This document shows, in pieces, positions 63,806 through 64,000 of a DNA stretch of 64,000 bases. Position 1 is the stretch's first letter. Each line of letters opens with the position of its first letter. Made by a program: the position numbers and the translations under genes. Below the pieces are notes generated by a model. It saw only the letters and a program-made list of their open reading frames with translations. It did not search any database and had not been told where the DNA came from. This DNA comes from Chelydra serpentina (taxonomy: Eukaryota; Chordata; Testudines; Chelydridae): positions 126,540,001 to 126,604,000 of the forward strand of contig JBAIAC010000008.1 of assembly GCA_037349315.1 (NCBI GenBank). Reading direction: 5' to 3'.

Positions 63806-64000
63806 TTAGGGTACGTCTATACTTACCCGTAGCGTCGGAGGAGTCCAATCGATCTTCTGGGTTCGATTTATCGCGTCTTGTCTAGACGCGATAAATCGAA
63901 CCAGGAAGTGCTCCCCCGTCGACGCCGGTAATCCTGCTCCACAACGGAGCAGGCAGAGTCGACGGGGGAGCCTGCGCACCGCTGTGTGGACCAGCGGTGA
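63806..64000. mobile_element. TWA-flanked hairpin MITE (GTCGAC family), cut by window end
   Basis: It follows TTA at 63806-63808. The left end GGGTACGTCTATACTTACC matches 47908. It holds two clean hairpins: ggttcgatttatcgcgtctt with agacgcgataaatcgaacc, and ctcccccgtcgacgccggta with ggcagagtcgacgggggag. The right terminus lies beyond the window. Confidence 0.78.

Noticed and set aside
55041..64000. Exons of a downstream neighbour such as NTF3 (the neighbour on this side in mammals)
   Set aside because: No frame with recognisable neurotrophin or other protein sequence was found; only repeats and unassigned DNA.

Overview
This is vertebrate nuclear DNA, most likely from a turtle of the Cryptodira lineage. 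The evidence is a single multi-exon gene with very long introns, together with a repeat set typical of sauropsids: CR1 LINEs of several ages, MIR and L2 relics, Penelope-like elements, many non-autonomous DNA transposons, and one nearly complete tRNA-derived SINE with a CR1-like tail of the kind known from cryptodires. Nothing here suggests a bacterial or viral genome. The species call is inference from repeats, not from a database match.

The one protein-coding gene I can support is the 3' half of ANO2 (anoctamin-2 / TMEM16B, a calcium-activated chloride channel), on the + strand. Eleven coding exons lie between 4632 and 53821. They total 1,473 nt and join in one frame to 490 residues plus a TGA stop. 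They cover transmembrane helices 3 to 10, all six canonical TM6-TM8 calcium-site residues, a glycosylation-rich extracellular loop, and a cytoplasmic tail ending in a class I PDZ ligand (-TEV). The N-terminal half lies upstream of the window. One intron (20192-22289) has a GC rather than GT donor. A poly(A) signal at 55018 closes a 3' UTR of about 1.2 kb. I see no exon from 55.05 to 64 kb.

The introns and 3' flank are full of mobile DNA, much of it datable by nesting. (1) Old CR1/L3 LINE relics form the bottom layer: 1.1-1.6, 10.6-14.3, 33.4-33.8, 51.4-52.3, and 60.4-60.7 continuing at 63.46-63.6 kb. (2) Non-autonomous elements with hAT features (8-bp target duplications, CAG/CATAG-type termini) lie at 0.8, 16.5, 30.3, 41.7, 50.8 and 61.3 kb, and a truncated relative at 20.5 kb. 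(3) Hairpin-rich MITEs flanked by TAA/TTA (PIF/Harbinger-like) lie at 37.9, 39.5, 40.9, 43.4, 47.9 and 63.8 kb. (4) Two larger GC-rich elements of uncertain class lie at 8.44-9.73 kb (10-11 bp duplication) and 10.89-14.16 kb (10-bp duplication). (5) Penelope-like elements occur as short single or inverted-pair insertions with 11-16 bp duplications (6.9, 17.4, 55.2, 55.7 kb) and as one longer relic (60.69-62.17 kb) that keeps a GIY-YIG endonuclease reading frame. Several carry a hammerhead-ribozyme-like core. (6) More than twenty short palindromic repeats, many centred on a CATTGAAGTCAATGG-like hairpin, are scattered throughout.

The most interesting material is the set of Penelope inverted pairs with ribozyme-like cores, the two unclassified GC-rich elements with clean target duplications, the shared architecture of the TWA-flanked MITEs, and the four-layer nested insertion at 60.4-63.6 kb. 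Repeat family names come from memory of these families and were not checked by any search.
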